Origin: Dromaius novaehollandiae
Lineage: Eukaryota > Chordata > Aves > Casuariiformes > Dromaiidae
Direction: 5' to 3'
Assembly: GCF_036370855.1 (NCBI RefSeq)
Contig: NW_026991382.1
Coordinates: forward strand, 62,001-126,000
DNA: 64,000 bases
The notes beneath the pieces were generated by a model that worked only from the letters and a program-made list of their open reading frames with translations, made no database searches and was not told the DNA's origin. Position numbers and translations under genes: made by a program. Positions 14,135 through 32,800 of this stretch are shown here, piece by piece. The number at the start of each line of letters is the position of its first letter. Within the stretch, counting starts at the first letter, position 1.

Positions 14135-14222
14135 AGACATGCCATTTGTCCACAGTGAATTTGTCAAACTGTAAGAAAGGTCAGAATAGCACTGTCAGAG
14201 TCCAATAGTCTTTGACCAGGTT
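14135..14222 (+). repeat. Left arm of an 88-bp inverted repeat
   Basis: Starts AGACATGCCATTTGTCCA and ends TTTGACCAGGTT. Its reverse complement recurs at 18915-19002 with a single mismatch (A/T near the GGTT end). The sequence outside the arms does not match on either side, so the shared segment has sharp edges. Confidence 0.92.
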
Positions 14223-14671
14223 CTTTTAGATATTCCACGCATGGCAGGTTTAATATTTAATACCAAATTTACTTACTTTAAGATATCTGACATTACACAG
14301 GATTTTGATTTAGCAGAATGATACAGCAATGTACTTAAATCACAATACAAATACAAATTGCACTTAGCAAAGTATAGCAATTGCAATATATAGTTGAATC
14401 AAAACACAGAAGTGATTCTCATTACTTGTCTCTCTAATATGCTCATTGTCATGATGCTTGGCATCCCCAGTCACCAGGAAGGTGATTTCAGTGAGGGCTG
14501 AACCAGCTCCAGCCCGCTGTTCTCTTCAAAGTTCTGTTGTTCAGTTTTTATACTCTGTGTTGGGCTGAGCCACATATACATCCCCTCCTGCACTAAATGC
14601 TGGTTTGATGGACTCAGGAGGACATTTACACTTTTTCATTAACTCAGAGACAAACATTGACACAACCAATT

Positions 14672-14743
14672 GATTCACTCAACTGATACAGTCAGCTGAT
14701 CCACTCAACTGATAAAGCCAGTTGATCCATCCAACTGATACAG
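14672..14743 (+). repeat. Short minisatellite, 26-bp unit, about 2.8 copies
   Basis: Units begin GATYCA at 14672, 14698 and 14724 and carry the repeated core CAACTGATA. Confidence 0.8.
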
Positions 14744-15154
14744 TTTTTTATTTAAAACAGAGGCAACTCTCTGGTCTCCACTGTGTTGAGCCAAGTTCAG
14801 TTTCCTTTGCAACAGCTGTGGTCAGTCACTCCCTGTACTCTTCCCTGAGCTTCACAAGTGCATCACCCTCGCCTATCTCCCCTGAGCCTTCTTTCACTGT
14901 AGGAGTTTATTGATAAGTCACAGGCATCCACTTGTCCTTTTAAGCAGGGACCATCTAGTCCAGCTATCTGAAACAGAGTATCATGTATAGTGTACAAGCT
15001 TACTTGTGTTCTCTCATTTTGCTTTAAGAGTTGGCTAGAAGTCATTAAAAGCTTGGAAAATGCTGAAAAACTTTATGCAAGTTAGTATTGAAGTTACTGA
15101 AAGTTTGAATGAGTTTAAAAAAAAAAAAACCCACCAACAATTGGACAAAATCTT

Positions 15155-15169
15155 GGGGGGGGGGGGGGG
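15155..15169 (+). repeat. Poly-G run (15 nt)
   Basis: Uninterrupted G15, with a poly-A run about 30 bp upstream (15118-15129). Such runs are potential G-quadruplex sites and frequent sites of length error. Confidence 0.9.
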
Positions 15170-15634
15170 AAGTGCATTAAGAGCTACTTTACACAAAGGT
15201 TCTGGCCTTTTCATATGTCCCAGTATGAAAATCACCAGATGTGGGGAGGGCCTGCTGGGGCCATGTGATTTTTTTGTTCTTATACACTTCATCTGCTATG
15301 CATCTGCTATGGGTCAGAGGCATGAGACTTGATTAGATTTGGTCTGATACAGCAAAGCCATTATTTCATTCATTTTTGCCATTAAACAGAGCTCTCAGGA
15401 TGGTAATATCATATCGGTCTTTATAAATCATTAATTTTTACCTTTTGAAAAAATTAGGAAATATAACCTACACAATGTAAAGGCAGACAGTATTCTACAT
15501 GCAGCTATAAGCAGTACTGTACACTCCAAACACTGTCCACTGCACGGTATGTATCAGATTTCAAACTGATGTGTAAATGAAATAAGTGGCCATAAACTGT
15601 AATGACTGGAAAAGCTGATCTTTCCAAGAGACTA

Positions 15635-15683
15635 GGGTGGCAAAGCATAACATTCTGAGGGTGGCAAAGCATAACATTCTGAG
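15635..15683 (+). repeat. Tandem duplication, 24-bp unit, two copies
   Basis: The unit GGGTGGCAAAGCATAACATT plus four more bases occurs at 15635 and again at 15659, the two copies being identical. Confidence 0.9.
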
Positions 15684-18600
15684 AAGATCCCACCGTCAAC
15701 ATTGGAGGGCAATATGTGAGTTTCTCCGATTAACTCCTTTGCTTCAATGGGAAGGGTCATAAGTCCTCTATCTCAGCTCTTCAGTTTGCTAGCAGCTTAA
15801 GGGCAGAACCAGAGCTGTCGGTATGATAGCACCTACAGGCACGGTAAGTCACATCCACTTTCTTAACCTACAAACTGTGATTTAATGCAGTTTGAGGAAA
15901 AGCACAACATGTCTTACTGCAAAGCTGGATGGATTCTGCCTAGTGTAGATGCTTGCATATTTGTTTTCACTAGTCTGGATGACCTGTCTGCCTTCAAAAA
16001 GGGTCAGAAAAGGAACTATTATTGGAATCCTTGGTATGGTCTCCTATTGTTCTTTGTGCTGAGATGTGTTTTAATGAGCTTTTCAAAGTGGAGTCAAAAT
16101 AGGATCCAAAATAAGATAGCTTCATATAAACATTTACCCGAAGCACTGAAGTGTGAAGGAAACATCTGCTATAAGAAAGCAAAAGGTGGGTAAGTTTGAG
16201 TATACTAAAGGCAGAATCTGGTAAGCTTCATGTAGTAGACTTCATCGCCTAGATTTCAGCAGAGGAAACAAAACTTCTTTACCATGGAATTGTAAGTGAT
16301 CCTAAAGGCTTGACTTAGTTGCTCATTTGGAAACAGAAAAATTCTTGAATACTTTAAGGGCTGAAAGTTCTGACAGGTCTGAAGTACTTTGATCTGAAGG
16401 GAATGACTATCTTTTTACATCTTTTAGCGTCAAATTAAAAATCCATTCAAGTGGAGAAAGTTGCCACTGAGAAGTTCAAGCTAGTGGACATTGCATAAAT
16501 ATTCCTGCCATTAATTTGCTCTGTGACTGCACAGAGGTGTGTGCATGCCAGCCACTCAGGGTTTATTCGAGAGGCCATTGTGGCTCCCCCGCTACCAGTA
16601 AACAGGTAGCTAATTTAAATCCAGCTCAGTATGACCACAGGAGTTGTAATTACTATGTGTGATATAGGGTTTATAGTTTCACTCTTCCAATTTCTGCTTC
16701 TCTAGGGGAATTATGCTACCTCTATTCTGCCCTTCATGTCATAAGAGCAAAGGCTGTATTTGTCTTATTTGTATTTGTCTGTGAGCCTTTTAATGGAAGA
16801 TAGAAAGTTACATCCATAACCACATTCTATGATTGACTTGGTCTTATTTCTATACTTTGTGATTTAAATAAATAGCTTACAGTAAATGTTAGTGTAGAAA
16901 AATAGATTTAAGGCATGCCATGAGCCATACAAAAGCCAGGCACAATTGTAGATAAGGTACCTTTGAGACTGCAGTCTTAGGAAAAAACATTGAATACTTC
17001 ATCTTTTTAGCTGAGTGTAGAGGCAGGTACTATTTTAATAGCCATATTCTTTAAGAATGAAGATTCTAGTCTTTTCGTTGTATTGACAAAAGGAGTTTGA
17101 AGGATTTGTGAAGTAAAGTAGGTCAGATATAGTTACCAGTTTCTCATTTTTATCTGTAGTATTTCCCACACGATTTCATCCTACATCTTCTTCTCACTTC
17201 ACCATTTGCACTTCTATTGTAGCTAGAGTATAACTGTCCACATACCCGGTTTGGGAACCTTATGTCTTTTATTCCCACACTACAGTTTGGGAATGGTAGC
17301 TAAAGTTCATACGTTGGATAAGGTGAGCAATATAAGTGATTACAGCAGTATCACAATATTTTTACATGTGTAAAATGATATTTTTAAATGTATAAAAGAC
17401 ATGGACTGTCTTGAACTCTTGCTGTAGGACAGAGTCTATCAGTATTTGCAAGTTGAAAATCTCATTTGAGAAGAAAATATTAAGTTCTTAGTAAAGTCAG
17501 AGAAAAGAAAATATCTCCATTGGCTCTCCACTAACTTCTGTTTCTTGTAAGTGTTCACTCTCTTTCTTGAAGACTTCATACCAAACTTTTGGCAATACCG
17601 AATTATTTCTGTATATGGTTAGGTTTTTACACGAGAATTGTAACATCATTCCAATACCTTCCTGCTAGTTCTGTGCAAACACTTTCATGGGTCAACTGAA
17701 ATTCTGTCTGGGGAGGGGAATTGCTAGCATCAACTCAAGGTGGGAGAGCAATCACAAAAAAACCAAGGAGGAACTGAACTAATGAACTTGGGAGATCACA
17801 TCAAGATAGATATAACCAAAACAAGGTTTCAAAGTGTTTTAAGAAAACACTGGTCTATACTGTCCGCTTAGGGCTCAAATCAATACTCCTTGATCATGCT
17901 TACATGCTGACTCTCACTCTGGTTCAATTCTGGAGTTAGCCCTTGGCTAACAGAGGAAGGAATCTGGGCTCAGTGAGAGATTGGCTTAAACTTGGACCTT
18001 TCTAGTAAAGAAACTTGAGCCATGTAGTGTAAGGAACTGACACAAGCTAGACCATGCCAGAAATACCTGCTACAGGAAGATAACAAGGGCTAAATTCAGT
18101 CAGGATGATTAAATTGGTCCACAAAGAAGCACTTTTGCAATTCTGGCTGCTTGCATTTGTTAGAGCATCATCATAACGTACCATCTGCTCTTTTATATGC
18201 TTCTTTATAGCTCTGACTTTCAGAGAGATGGTTGTGATTACCTCACATCTTTAATATATAAAAAGAACCGTTTGCTAGTTCAGTGTTCGGGGGGAAAAAA
18301 AAGTGTTTTGTCAGTTACTCATCAATTTGCTCATCTGTTTGTCCTGTGCAGCATGATGATTTCAGAGTCTGCTGACACTGTTACCCAAAGGAGTATGATT
18401 CATGCACTAATTTTCCTTCCTTCCTGCCTATTTCTTTTAAACTTGCTGGGACTTTAATATATCCCATACACATTTTTCACCTTAAACTATTCTGCCTTTC
18501 ACTACCAGCACTACATTCATTTCACTTCTAGAATCTTATTTACTTCTTTAGATAGGCGACTTACTAATGATAGAAAAATACTCTAAATTAAGATGGCATA

Positions 18601-18914
18601 ACATTGTGGTTTATTACTGTTAACACCCCATTCTTGGCAAGATATCTATTCTTTTAAAAAGATCTGTATCTTTTCTCTTGGAAAATGAACTCCTTTTGCA
18701 AGAATAAAGACTAATATTAATAACAGTACTGTTGTGTCTGTAGAGCCCATCTTTACCAAGGCTATCAAAGTATTTTAGGAAAATAGCTTGTTTCTCTTTT
18801 GTCAGTAGGGAGGTCATTTAGCATGCTCCAGGATACATAGTAAATCCGTGACCTTCAGAATGAATCTCCTGACACTGAATCTTGTAGCAACTAGAGCATG
18901 GTTTGTTGTAGGGA

Positions 18915-19002
18915 AACCAGGTCAAAGACTATTGGACTCTGACAGTGCTATTCTGACCTTTCTTACAGTTTGACAAATTCACTGTGGACAAATGGCATGT
19001 CT
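18915..19002 (-). repeat. Right arm of the 88-bp inverted repeat
   Basis: Inverted copy of 14135-14222, 87 of 88 positions identical. The arms are about 4.69 kb apart. They may be two recent copies of one short element, the breakpoints of an inversion, or terminal repeats of an unknown element. The interior shows no transposase. Confidence 0.92.
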
Positions 19003-19048
19003 CTTTTTCAAAGAGAATTTATGTCTATTTCTTTTTCAAAGAGAATTA
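19003..19048 (+). repeat. Short direct duplication beside the inverted-repeat arm
   Basis: CTTTTTCAAAGAGAATT occurs twice, 29 bp apart, immediately after the right arm of the 88-bp inverted repeat. Confidence 0.7.
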
Positions 19049-22000
19049 CGTGAAAATCATTACCATGATAACAATTGTCATTCTTCACTCACATATAAAT
19101 CTGGACAGCTAATTTGGCATATTAAGCTTGTTCGTTCTGTGACATGGCAGCAGATGCAAAAGTAGAAAACTTGGATACCACATGCTTTATTTGCTAATTA
19201 ATTTGAAACTTTGATGGTATAAATCAATAAACCAATTTGCTAAAAAGAAATCACTCTTGTGTTCTTTTTATAAATTAGCTCATTTTCATCAGAGGGATGT
19301 TCTGTGTCCTGCTTTTTTATAACCATTGAAGAAGGATTAGCTTAATTTAGGATTTGGTGCAATTAAAAAAATACAGGAAGTTATATAAAATTAGATTGTT
19401 TCCTTCATTTCTGCTAACTCTGTGATTTCAAAAGAAAAATGGACATAGTGATTGATGATAGTGATTATTTAGAAAAAGTCTCACTATTAATTAACCTACA
19501 AAACCAACACCTTCAAGTAGAGCCATTAAACCTGTCTTTAATTCCATTTTTTACAACACTGCAGTGGATCGAATGTAAAAATCCCCAAACTGACAGTTCC
19601 CTGGATTCTGTTATAAAATATTTTGTCGTGAAGGGCTGGACACTTTTATACTTTATTTGGTACATCAGCTTCCTGATTTTTGTGATGCTTTTGATTGGTA
19701 CAAATCTCATAAATCACTGTCTCTTCCAAGGTTGCTACAGGAAGCTGACTACTCTTGCTAATCCCTAAATCAAAGCATGGAGTATGGTATCAGAAGCATG
19801 AATGATAGAGTTATTGACCTAAAATGATTCATGTCTTGCAGGTCCTACCACACATGACTTCAGGAAAAAATATTACTGATGAGCTATTGGTAAATTGTCA
19901 TTGCAGACTGCAAAGGAGTAATACATTTCTACTTTTGTTTGCATATTTATCCAGATTCCACAAAGCAATTTCTTGAATCATGTGAGGAATTTCTAAAAGC
20001 TCCTTGTTTCTACAATACTAAATCCCTTCCAAGGCTAGTGTTCTTCAAGACCAATGTGCATCTGTCCTAATTATATGAAAAACTTCACAACCCACCCTGC
20101 CAGTTGTAGTTACCTGGATGCATTTGATTTCACAATGCTAAGATTGAGGTATAAACACAATCCCAGTGAAGGGACTTAGCCTAGGCATCTCCTTGTCCAG
20201 CTGAACTTCATTTTGTGTGCCCTCAGGCCATTATGCAAACCCTTTTTCTCAGGTCTTTGCTGGAGCAGATGGGAGGAAGGGGATATTGGATAGTATTTCT
20301 TTGATTCAGGATTAACGTGTGTGTTATAAATGACACTAGGAACTTGTCCATTTTAAGAAATGTGTCTTGTTTCAATCAGTTCTGCTGAATGCCTTTCTGA
20401 TTTTTATAATGTTTTCAGACCAGAGAGGCCACACATCTGATCCTGACGTTGGTTTCAGCTGGTTCTAACTCTGGACAGTGCCAAAGACAACAAGACCCAG
20501 TATCCATGGGACTATTTAAATGTTATACTGTTACAAACACTGACTATTATCGGTTACAGCTCTTTACCGGGCTTTATTATGTCTGAGAAACTGTATAAGA
20601 AAGGATCCTGCAAGTCATATTTAAATGAAATATTTAAATGTGTAAACACAGATACAAACATAGAGGCCTTCCTTTTGAGTCTTGAATTATTCCTATTTGG
20701 TACAACACTGTTCCAGTTTTGCAGTAAAACAATAGTATCAGCACAGCCACAAAGGGGAGGAACTGGTCAGAGGAAAGCAGGCTGCAAAACAGAGGTCTAC
20801 GTAGCCGATCAGTTTTGAGGTATGAGGCAGGCATTTCACGAGCATGGCAGGTTAAATTGCCAAAGCTATTCGTAGTTGTTTTGTGTATGTGCATGCATGC
20901 AAACTGCAGGAAGGGGAGTGAAAACAACTCAGAACTGCAAGTCTGTGTTCTCAAAGAGGGAGCAGAAAGAGAGCTCAGATGGATTCTGAGGATAAATAAG
21001 AAACAGAGCAGCAAGATTACAAGCTCAACACACGAGATACAAAGGGGAACGTCCAGTGGAGAACTCTGCACGTACAGCTTCTCAAAGGGAGTCAGAAAGC
21101 CTCTGAACTTTGCTGGGTATTGTTTTTCAGAATGCAGAGAAAGACCGAAGTGATTTCAGACGCTCTGACAACCTCACTGATGGCTATAAACAACTGATAG
21201 CTATATAACTTAATAAGGACAGCCTTGGTAATGATGCCTTATGTAAGGGTAAATCACAAAGAAATGGGAGATATGCATAAGTTTTGTTAGTTCATGAACA
21301 AGACCAGTTCAGTACACTTTCCTGCATATTGTTTGCAAAACATTGTAATTGTTTTCGTTTTAGTTGTTAATAATTGGTTGGAGACAGGCTCCTCCAGGTG
21401 AAATGCAGGTGTGAGTGAAGGGGGATATTTATTTCCTTGCCTAATTAAGAAGCTTTAAAATACAAACCAAAACACAATCCTGACTTCAAAACACTACATA
21501 CGTGCTCATCTTCACTGCTACAAGAAGTGCTTTTGAATGAAAAGAGGAAGAATTTGAATAAACTTTTGCAAGTGACTGGAGATCTATCTTGCAGTTCAGA
21601 TGACAATTTATGCTTTCGAAAGCTAAGGTCCAAGCATTCCTGGTCATCCTAAAACACTGCAGAAAGTATTTATGAATTTATGGTGAAAAGCATTGCAGAA
21701 CTGGCTATGAAAGAAATATTTTGAGTCAGCTTTTGCATATGAAACAGTGACATCCAGTGGCTAGTATGGTTAACTATAATGATTTGATGCACAGAAAAAC
21801 AGATACACTTGTATTTGGTTTGAAAATTAGTTTTTTAAAAAAAAAGAGTAAATTACAGTGAATGTGTAAGAAGAGAGAATCCTAAATTCTAGTTCTTGGA
21901 AACTCATGTCTTCTCTGTAGGGAACTTTTCCACAGGGGATGATGCCAATTTCTGCCAGCTTGTCTTTTTACACAAATTTTCACGCAACAGAGCTTCTTCC

Positions 22001-24572
22001 TGCTAGGGTAAAGCTGCCAGGTTAATATTGCTTCTTCTCTTTTAATGTTTTTCCACAGTGGCTAACAGCACGTGTTGCGGTGGAAAGGAAGGCTCTTAAG
22101 GAAGGCTGAAGGTTGAGTCACTGCCTGCAAGATACACAGCAGCAGTAGCAAATCAGCTCTGTCTAGCCTTATTTACCAAAGGATCCAATTGTTTTTTTGT
22201 ATGTTTACTCCAAACTGAAAGAATAAATAGGCTTTTCCACAAGCAACCTAAATTCACATCTCCCAATTAAATAGTATTGGCTAAGGTATTCCGCCTGGCT
22301 TAAACATTTGGCTCTCATTCACTTATACATATAAAATTCTAAATAGGCAAAACAACAGTCTCTAAATTCATGATGTAATTATTTTGATTTGACAGCAACT
22401 AGGCTCTTACTTTATGCTATTGTAGTATCACTTCATAAATCCAGTCACATAACAAATAAAAAACCACGCTTTACTTAATTTTGAGGGTTTCTCTTATGGC
22501 TAGACACTGATGTCAAATATTTTGCAAACTTTAACTCTTGAACATAGTGGTTTCCTAGGCAAGGCTAGCTAGAGGACAAATCATCAACCCAGTTATAAGT
22601 TTAAGTCTTTCTCAAATGTAGAAAACAGGATGATTTTTCTGACAATCATATATATGAAAGCAACACTGTTTGTTTGTGATGAGTAAATTAAATAGTTATA
22701 TAAGATAAATTATTAAAGTTTAAGTAGTCAGGAAAGCTTTAAAAATGCTTAAAATTTTGAAGTTTGAATTTTGAGATGTTCCTCATTCAAGAAAATATTA
22801 TGTTTCGGAATTAGGTGCCGTCCATACTTTCACTCATCAATACTTCCAGAAAACAAGCTCACTCCTCTGCCACGTTGACTCTCTGTAAACTAAGTAATAG
22901 CCACCTGCTAGCTACCACATTTTACTAGTGGCATCCAAAATTATCAGATACCATACAGGTAAAAGATTATTCTCACTTGATGATTAAAAATAAATAAATA
23001 ACCCCCCTGCCTTTCAAATGTAAGGGTTCACTTTATTAAAAGACTGTGGTGTATTAAAACCTTGTATTAAATAGCAACATTCAGCTGTCAATGCAACACA
23101 AAACAAAATACTGCCTAAAAGGTCTATTACATGGAGGGGAAAAAGAAAGTGAACTTTGGCAAGCACAAGATTGGTTTTTTTTGATTTTGTTTGGGATCCT
23201 CAAAGATGTGGAGAATTGTTTCTGTTAATAAATCTAGGACCAAGCAACAGCAACCCACCTGGGCGATACAGAAAGACACTTATTATCTTGCCTATCTTAC
23301 GAGAGTTCTGATTGTGGCATCTCTGCAGTTTCACATACACGGGAGGAATTTTCATTTTTCCAACCTCAGACACAAGGAAATGGGTTCAATACTGAAATAG
23401 GTAGGGAAAGGTTGCCTTGGATGTACTAAATATAGCAGATTTTTTTTGATTGTGAGATATTTGCTGCTTAGGGAACATGCTGCTCTAAACTACCTTATTT
23501 ACTGTGAATCAAATTCCTACACACAGTGTGCAACGATGCCAAAGGCTATTCTTAATAGGTGATCCCTCAGTACCAGGCAGGGATTTCAACTGAAAACATG
23601 TGTAATACTAAAATGATTATACCCTGATATTGTTCTGCTCATGACCTTTATCTTGTGAACTGTTGTGACAACATTTGTGTGGTCACATTTAGGTCCACAG
23701 AAGAAAAACTCTAGACCACAAATTCTGATCTTGCCCCATCTATAAAGACCAAAGCTGAACTTTTCCAAACCAGGCTGGGAGAATTATGTCTATATAAATA
23801 GAATAGGCCTATTCTTTGGTCCTGAAGACAAGTTGCACAGGCTATCCTGCAGCCATTTGGCTAAATTCTTTTCACACCTCCAAAACAGTGGCTTTTAGTA
23901 TGCACCTAAAGGCACATACTATCCACCAGACTACTGCAGACATTTTCAAGAAGTGCCCAAAATTGCACTAGGAGTTGTAACAGAATGGAACACTACAAGT
24001 GTCCACACCTGCACATATTTATTTATATGCTAACATACATATATATATATATATGGCCTACACAGCCTGCAGGTCTTGATAGAGGAATGAATGAGGAAAG
24101 CTGTGCTGAGTTAAGGAGTCTCATAACTCATGGGAAAGGTAAAGAAATGGATCCCAGCCTAGCACTTGCACTGCCCTTCCACAACGTTGTGAAGCCCTCC
24201 AGAAATAGTTTCACCCTGCCCCATGTGAGGCTCAAACTGTGTATGTGCATGCATTTGCTTATTTTCCTGAAGTATGTAATTCCACCAGTTCACAAATACA
24301 TGCAAGCTTAGAACCTTAGTAGTGTTCTTTTGCAAGCTAACCTTTGTACTCTACTAAGTTTAATTTTGTAGATCATTTTTCCCATGTCTTAAATGATACA
24401 TACTTTAGACGAAGCTCTAGGTCTCTGCACAAGGCTTTAACTGCTTCCGCATATAACTTCTACTAAAAAAAGTACATGGACTCTTTTACATTGTATTCAT
24501 CTCCTTTGCCTCACCAAATTCCCTAAATCTAATATGATCTTTTCACCAGAGTCAATTTGTCATTTCCAGTTC

Positions 24573-25426
24573 TTTATTAAAAAGTCAAACATTTTATACA
24601 TGTGTATATACATATGAACAGAATTTTGTAGAACACCTTAAAGCTTCTCCCCTTCCCTTCTGTTCCACAAACTAGCAAAAGACACTATAAAAATTTCATT
24701 CATATTTAAGAAAGGATATTTATCTAACTGCATTAAAGTGTAAAATATAAATTGAAACAATTTAGAGATGGTTTTGACTGACTTACACAAATTAAGTACA
24801 AGATTTTACCAAACCAGCAATTTGTATGAGAAAGAAAAGGAAAAAAAAAACAATTAAAAATATCAACTGCAATCCAACAATCTGTATTCAAGATACAATG
24901 GATAATTTTATTTATAAAATGGTCCTGTATCAGAATTGTTCACTGCCACACAATACATACATGAGATATGAAACTTGATCTACAAAGTAAAATGTTCTGT
25001 AGAAGCATGAGTTCTTGAAGTGTTCTGAATATTAGCCCTCATTTACTAGAATCCATAGCACAGCTTCAATTGGCGTAAGTAGAAGACTGGATACTTAATA
25101 AATACGTATTTAACACACAGTTAAAAAAAATACACAGGTGTATGAAAACTGACTGGAAGTTTGTACCGTTATCAGTGTTAATTGTCTTGGTCACGGTAAA
25201 AATAGCTTATACTAAAGCACAGAAAGACCTGTTAAGACCAGCCTGTCCTGATTTCATAGCAAAGTTGAGATGTATTGTGAACCCCTGCTTTCACCTCATT
25301 GTCCATGGCCAAAGGGTGCAAAGTCCTCTCAACATCAGACACAAAAAAACATTGCTGTTCTTGGATAAACATACAAGAAGGACTCATTACATGAAACAGT
25401 ATTTTTACAAATAATAATAAAAATAT
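24573..25426 (-). other. TMEM18: Putative TMEM18 3' UTR
   Basis: Sequence downstream of the TMEM18 stop codon on the minus strand. Candidate AATAAA signals, seen as TTTATT on the plus strand, lie at 24907-24912 and 24573-24578. I cannot tell which is used, so the 3' limit is a guess. Confidence 0.4.
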
Positions 25427-29644
<4,218 letters not shown>

Positions 29645-29830
29645 GGCGGCAGCGGCAGCGCCCCGCCCCCCGCCCCTCCCCGCCGCCGAAGCCTCGCGAG
29701 AAGGCGCCCAACGGCTGCCGCCGCCCAGGCCCTGCTCCGCGACAGCTAGGGGCGGGGGGAGGCCGTTTGCGCGGTGTGGGTGGCGCTTCCAGGGCTTCCC
29801 GCCCCCCTCTGGGAGGGCAGAGGCGGCTCT

Positions 29831-32800
29831 CGGCAGCAGCGCGGGGAGCAGGGCTGCCCCGGTCTTCAGTAAGAATCGTCTTTCCTGCTTCTGGAACTGA
29901 AATTTTCTCAGTGGTGACTCGACCCTCTCAGAGAAACGGCAGAAACTCCTGTTAGGTTTTTAGTAGCTGACATACAAGAAGATTGGCAGAGAGTATTTTC
30001 TGTGGCAGTTTGTTGCATAGTGTCAGGCTGCTGTCAGGGCTTTCCGGGCCCTTCAGATCTGCAGCCCTGTGCCGTGTTGCCTCTTCGGTCTTCCCTCAGT
30101 AACAGTGCCTGGCTTCAGCTGCTTTAGGATGAAACTGCGGGAAAAAAAAAGGACAGTGTTAAGCCTGATTGGAAATTTCTGACTAGAAACCACTTGAACA
30201 CTCCAGGCAGGAGCTTAAGTCTAGTGAAAAATGCTAATCTTGCAAAAGAAAAAAAATGGATTAGTGGGCAATGAAAAGGGGATAAGACATCTCATTCACA
30301 CCTTTGTTTTTGCTAAATGCGTGTAGGTCTCGAGGAACCTACCAGTCTTAAAGACCTACGCTCTTAAGTAGAAATTTCAAGTTCAGGTTCATCGGCTAAG
30401 ACAGCAGGCTTCATGATCTTAACAGAATTATCTTTGTCTGAACCACAAGGCATACTGTTACGCAGTAGCTCTATGCTGTGGTTTTCATGACATTTCTATT
30501 GCTGTCATGAAATTATTTTTTCTGAAGGTTTGGCTTACCAGATCTGAAGCTTTGGCTTACATTTTTTGCCAGATCATTTTTATATGAAATTGGGTTTAAA
30601 ATTTGATTCATGAAAGTTCATGAAGTGCTGCAGGAATGGGAACTCTGACAGCTTTTTTCAAAATGTTTGGAAGTGCAAGCAGAAGTAAACACTATAAACA
30701 CTTACTCTACCATATAGACAAATACAGGCCTCAGTGTGAACTGTAATCTCTTTTTAGTGTCATACTTCTGCAATTTAGTGTGAGTTACCTAAAACTGAAG
30801 ATGTTTTTTTCCATTTTGTTTTAGGATTTTGGTGGTCTTTTTCTCAGCAACAATAATATCTGGAGGTAAATGAATGGCTTTGCACCATCCTGCTTAATTT
30901 TACAATGCTTTAAGTAACAAAGGCTCTCATTTCTATTACTATTCTGATCTTAGTTTTAAGACTGGAAAAAAGAAAAAGATGTTTTCAGCCCACATTATAG
31001 ATTGGGAAATAAGGCCAAGAGAAATTGACTTGTCATTTAAAAAATCTTACGATTAATGTACTAGATTAAATGATTTGGGATTTCTGTAAATGGGGAATCA
31101 GTTTCTTTTAAATTGCTCAGTAACTGACTAGAATAACTGTCTGCAACAGCTGAACAGGTTCAGTGAATGGAAGATATAGTAGATGCTTTATGAGCTGAAT
31201 ATGCTGGTCAGTGGTGAATCTATCATACAGGCAAGCTGGCTGGATAGAAAGTTAGTGGCTTATTATGACTACAACATACAGTATTGAAAATTTTATGTAG
31301 TTTTTACTGTCAGGCACTGTAGAGAGCAGTCAGTGCAAGCTTTATCACAAAATACAGGCTGCTTCTATGAGACTGGCTAGGATAAAGTCAATAATGGTGT
31401 TTGTCAGCAGGTGGTAGCAGATACATAAGTATTACCAACACTTTTGTGTGATATAGGTTAGCTTTCATTTTTCATGGAGAATGGAATGTGAAGCAGAACA
31501 TACTTAAAAATAACAAATACACACATTGCTCTTTTATAGGGAAAGGCCTGTACATTTTTCCTGTTACAGCTTCTCTGCAGATCCAGCATGCTACATTCAG
31601 ATCTTAATTTTAAAGATACTATAGAAACAAGAGGTATGCAATATCAATGATGATGTAGAAATATTTCTGTTCTTTTTACTAAGAGTAACTAGACAAATAG
31701 GTTTTTAAAACTGAATCTCATTTTTCTATTGTAAGATTCAGATTCCTATATAATTTCTGTCCAGGCTACAGTATAATCCATTTTGATTTTTACAGGAGAA
31801 AAAGGAAAATGTATCCCTTTTAACAAAAGAAAAACTTAATTGTGCATAGGTAGGTATCTAAAATTACACATTTATATAAGTTTAGGTTGCTGAAGACCGA
31901 GCTCAATGACAAAAAAGATCTGCTTATGGCAGAGAATCTCAAAACTGAGTGCTAAACTATATTTTAATCATAGCACTGGGAGCTGGCCAGCAAATCTGGG
32001 TTTGTGCTAGCCACTACTTGGAAGTGCCTTTTCTACTTACTGTGGAAGGACATGCAGGTTAGAATCTCCAAGTAAATAGGAAGGAACTTTTGTTTTTGAA
32101 ATTCCCCACACATACTGAAGTGCTGCCTTTTTTTTTTTTTTTTTTTTTTTGCCTTTCTTTAACAAATCTGTGAATTAGCAGGTAGATAGTTCTCAGTGAT
32201 CTTATTTCATTAAGATCCTAAGTGTAGGTTCGTTCTTGTGGTATTGTATTCCTAATTTTTACCTCAAGAAGCTAATGTCCCTTGTAATGCAAGAGCTGTA
32301 TTTAGAATATCTTTGAAAAATGAAATATCATACCAATATCTGTTGTCCTTGTACCAAGCCAGCCATGTCCTACACTCTTTTCTTCTTTGCCTTTGATACT
32401 GTTCTGTCTCTGCAGGGTATGTTCCATTATGAACTGGAGTTTGTTTAGGAGTGATGGTGGTGGTGTGAGCTATCCAAGCTTTCCAAGCTGGGCGAAACAG
32501 AATTTATAATAGTCTCAGTTTAAAAAGGCAATTTCTTGGGGAAATGTTATTAGGAACTTTCTTGTTCTTAAACATCAATGAAAAATACACGGAATACAAA
32601 ATAGAAATAGCTCATGACTTCCCTAATGTGACAAGATCAGTCCAACAACAGGCACGTCCTCTGATCATGAGTTGTTCACACATCAAGAAAGTCAGGTCAC
32701 AGCTTGCGGTTATTCTGCTATTCTTGTCCTTAACATGCACATTGATTTATGGCTTTGCGTCTTTGAGGGTCTGCTTGGAGTTGGTGAGACTCAAGTTGTT

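Larger units (their letters stand above)
4371..24500. other. Long non-coding stretch downstream of TMEM18
   Basis: I found no exon with recognisable protein similarity on either strand in these 20 kb. In other vertebrates TMEM18 is followed by a long gene-poor interval before SNTG2, which fits. The structured elements inside are listed separately: small tandem duplications, simple repeats, one perfect hairpin and one long inverted repeat. Confidence 0.6.

Noticed and set aside
20634..21071. A 145-codon minus-strand frame
   Set aside because: No recognisable domain, no CpG island or splice signals, and an AT-rich non-coding setting.
31574..31850. Two exon-like segments flanked by AG and GT (about 31574-31632 and 31797-31850), the first with ATGCTACATTCAGATC
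   Set aside because: Joining them gives only about 29 codons before a stop and no known protein; chance splice-like signals are likely.
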